64,000 nt of DNA from an uncultured Bacteroides sp. (lineage in GTDB: Bacteria; Bacteroidota; Bacteroidia; Bacteroidales; Bacteroidaceae): assembly GCF_963677715.1 (NCBI RefSeq), contig NZ_OY782495.1, positions 2,160,001-2,224,000 on the forward strand, read 5' to 3'. Position 1 is the stretch's first letter. Every line of letters begins with the position of its first letter. The notes beneath the pieces were generated by a model. It saw only the letters and a list, made by a program, of their open reading frames with translations, ran no database searches and was not told the DNA's origin. Made by a program: the position numbers and the translations under genes. This document shows positions 24,016 through 32,081 of this stretch, piece after piece.

Positions 24016-26847
24016 ATGAACCCGGACAGCAAACTTTTCCTTCTAGATGCTTACGCACTGATATACAGAGCGTACTATGCCTTCATTAAAAATCCACGGA
24101 TAAATTCGAAAGGATTCAACACATCGGCCGTGCTTGGTTTCGTTAATACCCTGGAAGAAATACTAAAGAAAGAGAGGCCGACACACATCGGCGTAGCCTT
24201 CGACCCCGCCGGGCCCACCTTTCGCCACATAGCTTACGAGCAATATAAGGCTCAACGTGAAGAAACACCGGAAGCCATCCGCCTGTCCGTGCCCATTATC
24301 AAAGAGATCATCCGCAGCTACAGGATTCCTATTCTTGAAGTGTCCGGCTATGAGGCAGACGACGTTATAGGCACACTGGCCACCGAGGCCGGAAAGCAGG
24401 GAATAACCACCTACATGATGACTCCCGACAAAGATTACGGTCAGCTGGTTACCGGCAATGTCTTTATGTATCGCCCCAAATATGGCGACAAAGAGTTCGA
24501 GGTGATGGGTGTGGAAGAGATAAAAGCAAAATTCGATATCCAATCGCCGGCACAAGTAATTGATATGCTGGGACTGATGGGCGATTCTTCGGACAACATT
24601 CCGGGATGCCCGGGTGTGGGAGAGAAAACAGCACAAAAACTTATCGCCGAATTCGGAAGCATCGAAAACCTGCTAGAACATACCGACCAGCTAAAGGGTG
24701 CACTCAAAACAAAAGTGGAAACAAACAAGGAGATGATCATCTTCTCCAAATTTCTGGCCACTATCAAAACAGATGTGCCCATTGCACTTAATATGGATTC
24801 GCTCGTTCGGGAAGAAGCAGACGAAGAATCACTCCGCAAGATTTTCGAGGAGATGGAATTCCGAAACCTGATAGATCGGGTATTCAAAAAAGAGGAACCC
24901 AACAATACACCAAGCGGCGAAACCTCTTCAACGGCAAAACGAAGCAAGCAAACAGAAGCTCCGGGTGCTCCCGTTCAAGGCGATCTCTTTGGCGTATTTA
25001 CGCCCAACGATGCAGTCGATGAAATTAAAACGAATCTAGAGCGGTTAGATCTTTCGATAATAGACTACCAACTCATTGATAATCAGGATAAAAGGAGCTC
25101 AATAATTAAAAAGTTACTGACAAAGGAAATTCTCTCGTTAGATACGGAAACTACCGGAACAGACCCAATGGAGGCTGAGCTCGTAGGAATGAGCTTTAGC
25201 TATGCCGAAAATCAGGCTTACTATGTACCCGTGCCTCCCGATCGGGAAGAAGCGTTAAAGATTGTAAATGAATTCCGCCCGGTCTTCGAAAATGAGCAAT
25301 CGCTCAAAGTTGGCCAGAACATTAAGTACGATATGCTCATCTTGCAAAATTATGGTGTGGAGGTAAAAGGGAAACTATTCGACACCATGGTGGCACATTA
25401 TGTTTTGCAACCGGAACTGAGACATGGCATGGACTATCTGGCGGAAATCTACCTGCACTATCAAACAGTGCACATCGAAGAGCTGATCGGAGCAAAAGGG
25501 AAAAACCAAAAAAACATGCGAGACCTCTCTCCCGAAGAAGTGTACCTGTATGCTTGCGAAGATGCGGACGTAACGCTCAAGCTAAAAAATATTCTGGAGA
25601 AAGAACTGAAAGCCAATGATGCGGAGAAACTATTTTATGAAATAGAGATGCCGCTTGTTCCGGTATTGGTCGATATTGAAAGTAACGGAGTGAGACTGGA
25701 CACGGAAGCCCTGAAACAATCGTCCGAACTTTTCACCAAACGACTCCGGACGCTGGAGCAAGAGATATACAAGCACGCCGACCGGGAATTTAATATTGCA
25801 TCGCCCAAGCAGGTAGGCGAAGTGCTGTTCGACAAACTAAAGATAGTAGAGAAAGCCAAGAAGACAAAAACCGGACAGTACGTTACCTCGGAGGAGGTAC
25901 TCGAAAGCATGCGCCACAAGCATGAGATAGTAGAGAAGATCTTAGCATACAGAGGATTGAAAAAGCTACTAGGCACGTACGTAGACGCTCTTCCGCTATT
26001 GATCAACCCCAAAACAGGAAGGGTGCATACCTCGTTTAACCAAACGGTGACCTCAACCGGCAGACTGAGTTCCAGCAACCCGAACCTGCAAAATATTCCT
26101 ATCCGCGATGAAGACGGTAAGGAGATTCGCAAAGCTTTTATACCAGACGACGATTGTCTGTTTTTCTCGGCCGACTATTCGCAGATTGAACTACGCATCA
26201 TGGCACACCTTAGTGAAGACAAAAACATGATCGATGCCTTTCTGAGCGGATACGACATCCATGCCGCCACGGCTGCCAAGATTTACAAAACAGACATCAG
26301 TGAAGTAAACCCGGATATGCGCCGCAAGGCCAAAACAGCCAACTTCGGCATCATCTACGGCATATCGGTATTCGGACTGGCAGAGCGGATGAACGTAGAC
26401 CGGAAAGAAGCAAAAGAGCTGATAGAGGGCTATTTCGCCACCTATCCTCGCGTAAGGGCATATATGGATAAGAGCATTGAAGTGGCCCGGGAGAAAGGAT
26501 ACGTAGAGACGATCTTTCACCGGAAACGTTTTTTGCCGGACATTAACTCTAGAAACGCTACGGTAAGAGGCTATGCAGAACGAAATGCCATTAATGCACC
26601 CATACAGGGAAGTGCCGCAGACATTATAAAAGTGGCCATGGCAGGCATCTACAAGCGATTTAGAGAAGAAAACCTAAAGGCTAAAATGATTCTGCAGGTG
26701 CACGATGAGTTGAACTTCAGTGTGCCGCTTGCCGAAAAAGAATACGTGCAGCAAATAGTGATCGAAGAGATGGAGAATGCTTACCGGATGCACGTGCCAC
26801 TCAAAGCAGATTACGGATGGGGAGCCAACTGGCTCGAAGCCCATTGA
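24016..26847 (+). CDS. polA: DNA polymerase I
   Basis: A 943-residue polymerase for Okazaki-fragment processing and repair synthesis. It has the N-terminal 5'-nuclease domain (LLDAYALIYRAYYAF; YEADDVIGTLA; GLMGDSSDNIPGCPGVGEKT), a 3'-5' exonuclease domain with the Asp and Glu of motif Exo I intact (LSLDTETTGTDP), and the family A polymerase motifs A (ADYSQIELRIMAHLS), B (RRKAKTANFGIIYG) and C (QVHDELNFSVP). So all three activities look intact. It is divergent from the polyprenyl synthetase gene, with an 84-bp shared upstream region. Confidence 0.97.
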   Translation: MNPDSKLFLLDAYALIYRAYYAFIKNPRINSKGFNTSAVLGFVNTLEEILKKERPTHIGVAFDPAGPTFRHIAYEQYKAQREETPEAIRLSVPIIKEIIRSYRIPILEVSGYEADDVIGTLATEAGKQGITTYMMTPDKDYGQLVTGNVFMYRPKYGDKEFEVMGVEEIKAKFDIQSPAQVIDMLGLMGDSSDNIPGCPGVGEKTAQKLIAEFGSIENLLEHTDQLKGALKTKVETNKEMIIFSKFLATIKTDVPIALNMDSLVREEADEESLRKIFEEMEFRNLIDRVFKKEEPNNTPSGETSSTAKRSKQTEAPGAPVQGDLFGVFTPNDAVDEIKTNLERLDLSIIDYQLIDNQDKRSSIIKKLLTKEILSLDTETTGTDPMEAELVGMSFSYAENQAYYVPVPPDREEALKIVNEFRPVFENEQSLKVGQNIKYDMLILQNYGVEVKGKLFDTMVAHYVLQPELRHGMDYLAEIYLHYQTVHIEELIGAKGKNQKNMRDLSPEEVYLYACEDADVTLKLKNILEKELKANDAEKLFYEIEMPLVPVLVDIESNGVRLDTEALKQSSELFTKRLRTLEQEIYKHADREFNIASPKQVGEVLFDKLKIVEKAKKTKTGQYVTSEEVLESMRHKHEIVEKILAYRGLKKLLGTYVDALPLLINPKTGRVHTSFNQTVTSTGRLSSSNPNLQNIPIRDEDGKEIRKAFIPDDDCLFFSADYSQIELRIMAHLSEDKNMIDAFLSGYDIHAATAAKIYKTDISEVNPDMRRKAKTANFGIIYGISVFGLAERMNVDRKEAKELIEGYFATYPRVRAYMDKSIEVAREKGYVETIFHRKRFLPDINSRNATVRGYAERNAINAPIQGSAADIIKVAMAGIYKRFREENLKAKMILQVHDELNFSVPLAEKEYVQQIVIEEMENAYRMHVPLKADYGWGANWLEAH

Positions 26848-26889
26848 CGAGTGGTAAAACACCCCATAACAAGCACTTAACAGACCAAT

Positions 26890-26926
26890 CCCGCCCCTCT
26901 GAATAGAAAAGAGAAGCGGGATTTGT
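26890..26926 (+). terminator. Terminator after polA
   Basis: CCCGC (26890-26894) pairs with GCGGG (26916-26920), and CTCT (26897-26900) with AGAG (26910-26913). ATTTGTT follows. From here to about 27110 the gap is AT-rich with no recognisable gene. Confidence 0.6.
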
Positions 26927-27116
26927 TGCCTCTCCCTATTTATAACCTTATTTAACCTTTATACAAAAAGCAATCAAAGTAATCACTTAAAATACTTGTT
27001 GATCACTCTACATCCGCCTAGCTTACAACCGGATATTTTTTGTTCCTATATCTTGCCACAATGGAAAAGCCATCACAGCCCAACTACTTACATATAAGAT
27101 ATAATATAGTCGTATA

Positions 27117-27149
27117 TTGTTATTTATGTCAGAACAATATCTATATTTG
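27117..27149 (+). promoter_or_regulatory. Promoter of the DUF3836 gene
   Basis: TTG at 27117-27119 and TATATTTG at 27142-27149 are separated by 22 bp and resemble the Bacteroides -33/-7 pair. About 55-60 nt of AT-rich leader follow before the start codon. Confidence 0.5.
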
Positions 27150-27208
27150 CAGGGTAATAGCCTATATATAATAGATATATGATATTATAAACCTAAAAGC
27201 ATATGATC

Positions 27209-27601
27209 ATGAAAACAAATGTATCCTTAAGAATCTTAGTATTGTCAGTGGTAGCATTAGTATGTAGTTTAACCGTTTCTGCAAGAAACGATAACAACCT
27301 CATTTATAACTCCGAGCAAAGAGACGGTATGCTCATTGCACAAACTGTTTATAAGCAAGATGGCAACAGCTTGTCTAACTACATAAAATACAACTACAAG
27401 TACGACGACCAAAAACGTATGACAGAGAATGAAACGCTGAAGTGGAACAGCATCAATAATTGTTGGGAAAACGATTTGTCCATCCGCTACAAATACGAGG
27501 GCAAAACAGTAACAACTGATTATTACAAATGGAACAATAAAAAAGCTGAATACATATTGGCTCCCGAAATGACAATTACCATGGAGGCTCCGAACCTGTA
27601 A
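27209..27601 (+). CDS. DUF3836 small exported protein
   Basis: A protein of about 130 residues with a signal peptide (MKTNVSLRILVLSVVALVCS, cleavage near VSA-RND) and a Tyr/Asn/Lys-rich beta-strand body with repeated YKY segments (NYKYDDQKRMTEN, RYKYEGKTVTTDYYKWNNK). This resembles the Bacteroides DUF3836 family, whose function is unknown. An ATG two codons upstream (27203) is equally possible. It is monocistronic with its own promoter. The repeat pattern recalls short YD/RHS-like strands but is far too short to be such a protein. Confidence 0.75.
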   Translation: MKTNVSLRILVLSVVALVCSLTVSARNDNNLIYNSEQRDGMLIAQTVYKQDGNSLSNYIKYNYKYDDQKRMTENETLKWNSINNCWENDLSIRYKYEGKTVTTDYYKWNNKKAEYILAPEMTITMEAPNL

Positions 27602-27713
27602 ACTTAAAACAAACTCTCTTTTAAATTTAACTATTACAAATAAAAGCAGCTAAAGGAGGAATCAGGTATTTCAGCACCGCTCCTCCCCGCCCGCTTTCAG
27701 AAAACTCTAACAA

Positions 27714-27740
27714 GGGCCGGACTAACTCTCCGGCCTTTTC
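27714..27740 (+). terminator. Terminator downstream of the DUF3836 gene
   Basis: GGCCGG (27715-27720) pairs with CCGGCC (27730-27735), followed by TTTTC. The tail abuts the parS-like site. Confidence 0.55.
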
Positions 27741-27756
27741 TGTGTCACGTGAAACA
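27741..27756. promoter_or_regulatory. parS: Second parS-like site (one mismatch)
   Basis: TGTGTCACGTGAAACA differs from the parS consensus TGTTTCACGTGAAACA only at base 4. It is intergenic and 9.1 kb from the perfect site. One-mismatch sites of this kind are often still bound by ParB. Confidence 0.65.
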
Positions 27757-27883
27757 AAAAGAAAATTACTGTCTAAAACAAGCATTATCTACATCTATAT
27801 GTAAGCTGTTTGCAAGTACAATCATCAAATAGTTTCAGCGGAAGACGGAATATAAAGAAAGTAGCGACAAGCACCTTCGTAGT

Positions 27884-27994
27884 GTACTGATTGCACGGCT
27901 CTGTGTGTGGAATTAGAGAAGCGATAACCTTTGCAACGAGGCGTCTTCAGTACTGATTGCACGGCTCTGTTTGTGGAATTGCACGGTGCAATTC
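27884..27994. repeat. Pair of 31-bp direct repeats with an adjoining palindrome
   Basis: The copies at 27884-27914 and 27950-27980 differ at one base and begin GTACTGATTGCACGGCTCTG; the period is 66 bp. The second copy runs into GAATTGCAC-G-GTGCAATTC (27976-27994), a perfect 19-bp odd palindrome. No reading frame supports a coding origin. Confidence 0.7.
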
Positions 27995-28059
27995 GGTTGA
28001 AAGAACTAAAATCACAGTCAACTATTCCCAGGGAAGTACAAACAGAATCGTAAAAATCC

Positions 28060-28140
28060 GCTCTGAGACGGTTGCACTTTGGTAATATGACGGTTGCATT
28101 TCGCTAAAGTGCAACCGTCTCAGAGCCAAAGTGCAACCGG
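28060..28140. repeat. 22-bp-period head-to-head repeat, locus A
   Basis: CGGTTGCA occurs at 28069-28076 and 28091-28098, and its complement TGCAACCG at 28110-28117 and 28132-28139, all at exactly 22-bp steps within each arm. The inner arms extend to a perfect 21-bp inverted repeat (28060-28080 with 28106-28126, beginning GCTCTGAGACGGTTGCAC). The same unit recurs at 63.56-63.66 kb. Confidence 0.75.
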
Positions 28141-28295
28141 CATTTGACAAGGAAGCAACCACCGCCGACACATCTGTCCGCAAAAAAGTACAAGAACGCA
28201 GCGAATTCCCCATCGCCCAAAATCGGTTTCATCGTAACAACATCGTATAAAAAAGCACCTCACCGACCCTTTTAACAGGAACAATTGCCATATTC

Positions 28296-28326
28296 TTTGC
28301 ATTACCCCGAATAATTCGTACTTTTG
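28296..28326 (+). promoter_or_regulatory. Canonical Bacteroides promoter of ychF
   Basis: TTTG (28296-28299), a 19-bp spacer, then TACTTTTG (28319-28326). This is the clearest -33/-7 pair in the window, 40 bp before the ychF start. Confidence 0.75.
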
Positions 28327-28366
28327 CCTTGTTAAGTGCTTAAAATAAAAGAATAATAAAATAGGA

Positions 28367-29470
28367 ATGGCTTTACAATGTGGTATAGTCGGGCTACCGA
28401 ATGTGGGTAAATCGACTCTTTTTAATTGTTTGTCGAATGCCAAAGCGCAGGCAGCAAACTTTCCTTTCTGTACAATAGAACCAAATGTGGGGGTAATCAC
28501 CGTGCCCGACGAACGTTTAAATAAACTCGCGGAACTGGTAACCCCGCAACGAATTGTTCCTACTACAGTAGAGATTGTGGACATTGCCGGACTGGTAAAG
28601 GGTGCAAGTAAAGGAGAAGGCCTGGGCAACAAGTTCCTGGCTAACATCCGCGAAACGGATGCTATTCTGCACGTGTTGCGCTGCTTTGACGATGATAATG
28701 TGACACACGTAGACGGCAGCATAAACCCCGTGCGCGACAAGGAAATTATCGATTACGAATTGCAGTTAAAAGACCTCGACACCATAGAAAGCCGCATGCA
28801 AAAGGTGCAGAAACAGGCTCAGACGGGCGGCGACAAGCTAGCCAAACAAACGTACGAGGTACTGGTGAAATACAAAGAAGTACTCGAACAGGGCAAGTCG
28901 GCCCGTACCGTGGTGCTCGACACAAAAGATGAACAAAAAATAGCGAAAGACCTCTTTCTGCTGACAAGCAAACCGGTGCTCTACGTGTGCAATGTAGACG
29001 AAGCAAGCGCCGTGAGCGGCAACAAATACGTAGAAATGGTACGCGAAGCGATAAAAGAAGAGAATGCGGACATACTCGTGGTAGCAGCCAAAATAGAATC
29101 GGAAATAGCCGAGCTGGACACGTACGAAGAACGTGAAATGTTTCTCGGCGAAATGGGTTTAACCGAGTCGGGCGTGGCACGCTTAATCAAAGCCGCCTAC
29201 AAATTGCTCAATCTGGAAACCTACTTCACCGCCGGTGTGCAGGAAGTGCGCGCATGGACATACCTTGGAGGCAGCAAAGCCCCCCAATGTGCAGGCGTTA
29301 TCCACACCGACTTTGAAAAAGGATTCATTCGTGCAGAAGTGATCAAATACAACGACTTTATAACCTATGGTTCGGAAGCGGCTGTTCGCGAGGCCGGCAA
29401 ACTCAACGTAGAAGGAAAAGAATATGTGGTAGAAGACGGAGACATTATGCACTTCCGCTTCAACGTATAG
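28367..29470 (+). CDS. ychF: Redox-regulated ATPase YchF (Obg-family GTPase fold)
   Basis: A universally conserved ribosome-associated P-loop ATPase (367 aa). It has the G1 motif GLPNVGKSTLFN at the N-terminus, the switch/G3 region VDIAGLVKGASKGEGLGN, a coiled-coil insertion, and a C-terminal TGS domain with HFRFNV at the end. Length and motif order are standard. It is transcribed from its own canonical promoter and is followed by 130 bp before the next gene. Confidence 0.96.
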   Translation: MALQCGIVGLPNVGKSTLFNCLSNAKAQAANFPFCTIEPNVGVITVPDERLNKLAELVTPQRIVPTTVEIVDIAGLVKGASKGEGLGNKFLANIRETDAILHVLRCFDDDNVTHVDGSINPVRDKEIIDYELQLKDLDTIESRMQKVQKQAQTGGDKLAKQTYEVLVKYKEVLEQGKSARTVVLDTKDEQKIAKDLFLLTSKPVLYVCNVDEASAVSGNKYVEMVREAIKEENADILVVAAKIESEIAELDTYEEREMFLGEMGLTESGVARLIKAAYKLLNLETYFTAGVQEVRAWTYLGGSKAPQCAGVIHTDFEKGFIRAEVIKYNDFITYGSEAAVREAGKLNVEGKEYVVEDGDIMHFRFNV

Positions 29471-29600
29471 CAGATTCTTCTTTTTTTCTGCCGGTCGAGA
29501 TAACCTTTCGTTCTCTTAAGTTGTTCATTCATACAAAGTTCAAAGCAACCGAAAAGCGGCACTCAACAGACATAATGAAATAAATAACAGAACTTAAATA

Positions 29601-30569
29601 ATGGATAAAGCGAATAAAACAGAACGTTGTTCTTATTGCGGAAGCATTAAGAAAACAGGCCTCCGCTACCTGGTAGTAGGAACCGGAGGTGTGGGCGGAA
29701 GCATTGCCGCCTTTTTATGGCTGGCAGATGAAGAAGTGACATGCATTGCCCGCGGAGCACAGTTGGCCGCCATACAGAGCGAAGGGTTAAGAATAAAATC
29801 GAGTCTGAAAGGCCAGCACAACATACCCATAACAGCCTGTACGGCAGAGAATTACAATGGCAAAGCCGACGTGATTTTTGTTTGTGTAAAGGGCTATTCC
29901 GTAGACTCCATTGCCGACCTCATCGGCAGAGCGGCGCACAAGGACACAATCGTTATTCCCATACTCAACGCATACGGCGTAGGGCCCAAAATACAACGAA
30001 TGGTACCCGAAGTTACCGTGCTGGACGGATGCATCTACATCGTAGGCTTCGTTTCCGCTCCGGGAGAGATCACCCAGATGGGCGGCATTTTCCGCATCGT
30101 ATTCGGCGCACACAAAGGCACCCGGGTATCGACCGAACTGCTCGAAACAGTTCAGCGCGACCTGCAAGAGAGTGGCATCAAAGCCGAAATATCACCCGAT
30201 ATTAAGCGCGATACATTCATCAAATGGTCGTTTATATCGGCCATGGCCTGCACCGGCGCTTATTATGACGTGCCAATGGGAGAAGTACAGAAAGAGGGCG
30301 ACATCCGCAACACCTTTATCGGCCTGTCTCGCGAGAGTGCGGCTTTGGGAGCCAAACTCGGCATCTCGTTTGATGAAGATTTAGTGGCCTATAACCTCAA
30401 AGTAATGAACAAGCTGGCCCCCGAAAGTACCTCCTCCATGCAAAAAGACATTGAGCGGGGACACGAGTCGGAAGTACAGGGATTATTATTCGACATGATA
30501 ACCATGGCCGAGGAACAACACCTTGACGTTCCTATCTACAAGGAAATCGCTCGAAAATTCAGCAAATAA
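29601..30569 (+). CDS. Ketopantoate reductase family protein (PanE/ApbA-like)
   Basis: An NADP-dependent reductase fold (322 aa). The Rossmann motif YLVVGTGGVGGSIAAFL begins at about residue 23, and the C-terminal helical domain carries FIKWSFISAMACTG and the conserved SSMQKDIERGHESE. The classic role is reduction of 2-dehydropantoate in pantothenate/CoA synthesis, but many paralogues have other substrates. The N-terminus is unusual: about 22 residues with CSYCG precede the Rossmann fold, and no internal ATG could replace the start. It is followed 4 nt later by an acetyltransferase gene. Confidence 0.85.
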   Translation: MDKANKTERCSYCGSIKKTGLRYLVVGTGGVGGSIAAFLWLADEEVTCIARGAQLAAIQSEGLRIKSSLKGQHNIPITACTAENYNGKADVIFVCVKGYSVDSIADLIGRAAHKDTIVIPILNAYGVGPKIQRMVPEVTVLDGCIYIVGFVSAPGEITQMGGIFRIVFGAHKGTRVSTELLETVQRDLQESGIKAEISPDIKRDTFIKWSFISAMACTGAYYDVPMGEVQKEGDIRNTFIGLSRESAALGAKLGISFDEDLVAYNLKVMNKLAPESTSSMQKDIERGHESEVQGLLFDMITMAEEQHLDVPIYKEIARKFSK

Positions 30570-30573
30570 ACCG

Positions 30574-31155
30574 ATGGACAGAGGAGAGACAGAAAAGCAG
30601 AAAATGTTTGCGGGCGAACCCTACAATGCGCTTTGCGAAGAGCTGGTAGCCATACGCACCAAAGCGAAAAGAATACTCCACAGACTAAACGTTACGGAGT
30701 ATTATACGGACAAGTTTCAGGATATAATCAATGAACTCTGCCCCAATTCCGCCAAAGACCTGCATCTGGAACCTCCTTTCTATTGCGACTACGGAGATCA
30801 CATCTACGCCGGAAAAGAAGTATTCATCAACTTCGGAGCGGTGATTTTAGACGGTGCCAAAGTAACCATCGGCATGCATACGCTGATTGCTCCCGGAGTG
30901 CACATCTATACCGCCCAACATCCACAAGAAGCCGACGAACGCGATAAATGGGAGAATTGCAAGCCCGTTACCATCGGTGAGCGTTGCTGGATAGGCGGAC
31001 ATGCCACCATCTGCCCCGGAGTCACCATCGGAGATCGCTCGGTGATCGGTGCCGGTTCGGTAGTAACTAAAGATATTCCGGCCGACTCGCTGGCCGTAGG
31101 AAACCCGGCGCGGGTTATCAGAAAATTAAATCAAACGAAAGATAAAAAAGTATGA
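30574..31155 (+). CDS. Maltose/galactoside O-acetyltransferase-like protein (left-handed beta helix)
   Basis: A hexapeptide-repeat acetyl-CoA acetyltransferase (193 aa). It has the Mac N-terminal domain ([19 protein letters not shown]), then the helix core ([20 protein letters not shown]) with the catalytic His in [12 protein letters not shown], and the usual end [10 protein letters not shown]. The acceptor sugar is unknown. The ATG at 30574 is 4 nt after the upstream stop, and the end overlaps lgt by 4 nt, so the three genes form one transcript. Confidence 0.9.
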   Translation: MDRGETEKQKMFAGEPYNALCEELVAIRTKAKRILHRLNVTEYYTDKFQDIINELCPNSAKDLHLEPPFYCDYGDHIYAGKEVFINFGAVILDGAKVTIGMHTLIAPGVHIYTAQHPQEADERDKWENCKPVTIGERCWIGGHATICPGVTIGDRSVIGAGSVVTKDIPADSLAVGNPARVIRKLNQTKDKKV

Positions 31156-32006
31156 ATCATCTCCTTGCAACGATCAACTGGAACCCCAATCCGGAATTAT
31201 TCAACCTCTTTGGCATCTCCATCCGATACTACGGATTGCTATGGGCAGTAGGTATATTTCTGGCTTATCTGGTGGTTCACTACCAGTATCGCGATAAGAA
31301 AATCAGTGAAGAAAAGTTCGAACCACTGTTCTTTTATTGCTTTTTCGGCATCATAATCGGAGCCCGTCTGGGTCATTGCCTGTTCTATCAGCCCGATTAT
31401 TACCTCTCTCACCTGGTTGAAATGGTACTTCCCATCAAGATATTGCCCGGCGGAGGGTGGAAGTTTACCGGCTACGAAGGACTGGCCAGCCACGGAGGAA
31501 CGCTCGGACTCATCATTGCCCTCTGGCTCTACGTGCGCAAAACCAAGCTGAACTACATTGACGTGCTCGATATGATAGCGGTAGCGACTCCCATCACCGC
31601 CTGCTGCATTCGTCTGGCCAACCTGATGAACTCCGAGATCATCGGTAAAGCAACCGATGTGCCTTGGGCATTTATTTTTCAGCGGGTAGATATGGTTCCC
31701 CGCCATCCGGCACAACTCTACGAAGCCATTGCCTATTTTTGCTTTTTCCTTATCATGATCTATCTATATAAGAATTACAGCAAAAAGGTACACCGCGGCT
31801 TCTTCTTCGGTCTCTGTCTTACACTCATCTTCACCTTCCGGTTCTTCATCGAATTCCTGAAAGAGAATCAGGTAAATTTTGAAGACGGAATGACACTAAA
31901 CATGGGTCAGTGGCTCAGCATACCGTTTGTAATCATAGGGGTAGCCTGCATCATGAATGGGAAAAAGCTCGACGCAATAGGTAAGAAGAACGTCGCTAGA
32001 AAGTAA
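31152..32006 (+). CDS. lgt: Prolipoprotein diacylglyceryl transferase
   Basis: An inner-membrane enzyme (284 aa) that transfers diacylglyceryl to the lipobox Cys of prolipoproteins, needed for surface lipoproteins such as the SusD-type proteins in this window. Several hydrophobic helices are visible. The essential motifs are recognisable: [25 protein letters not shown] with the key His, and the Lgt signature region [16 protein letters not shown]. It overlaps the acetyltransferase gene by 4 bp and ends ahead of a strong bidirectional terminator. Confidence 0.96.
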   Translation: MNHLLATINWNPNPELFNLFGISIRYYGLLWAVGIFLAYLVVHYQYRDKKISEEKFEPLFFYCFFGIIIGARLGHCLFYQPDYYLSHLVEMVLPIKILPGGGWKFTGYEGLASHGGTLGLIIALWLYVRKTKLNYIDVLDMIAVATPITACCIRLANLMNSEIIGKATDVPWAFIFQRVDMVPRHPAQLYEAIAYFCFFLIMIYLYKNYSKKVHRGFFFGLCLTLIFTFRFFIEFLKENQVNFEDGMTLNMGQWLSIPFVIIGVACIMNGKKLDAIGKKNVARK

Positions 32007-32037
32007 GGAAAACAACCTGAAAACAGGTGCAATATAT

Positions 32038-32081
32038 AATAGTAAAAGGTAAGTGACAAACATCACTTACCTTTTACTATT
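32038..32081. terminator. Strong bidirectional terminator between lgt and mutS
   Basis: Two perfect 19-nt arms, 32038-32056 (AATAGTAAAAGGTAAGTGA) and 32063-32081, enclose a 6-nt loop, with T-rich sequence beyond both ends. The right arm contains the last codons and the stop of mutS, so the gene end is part of the hairpin. Confidence 0.85.
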
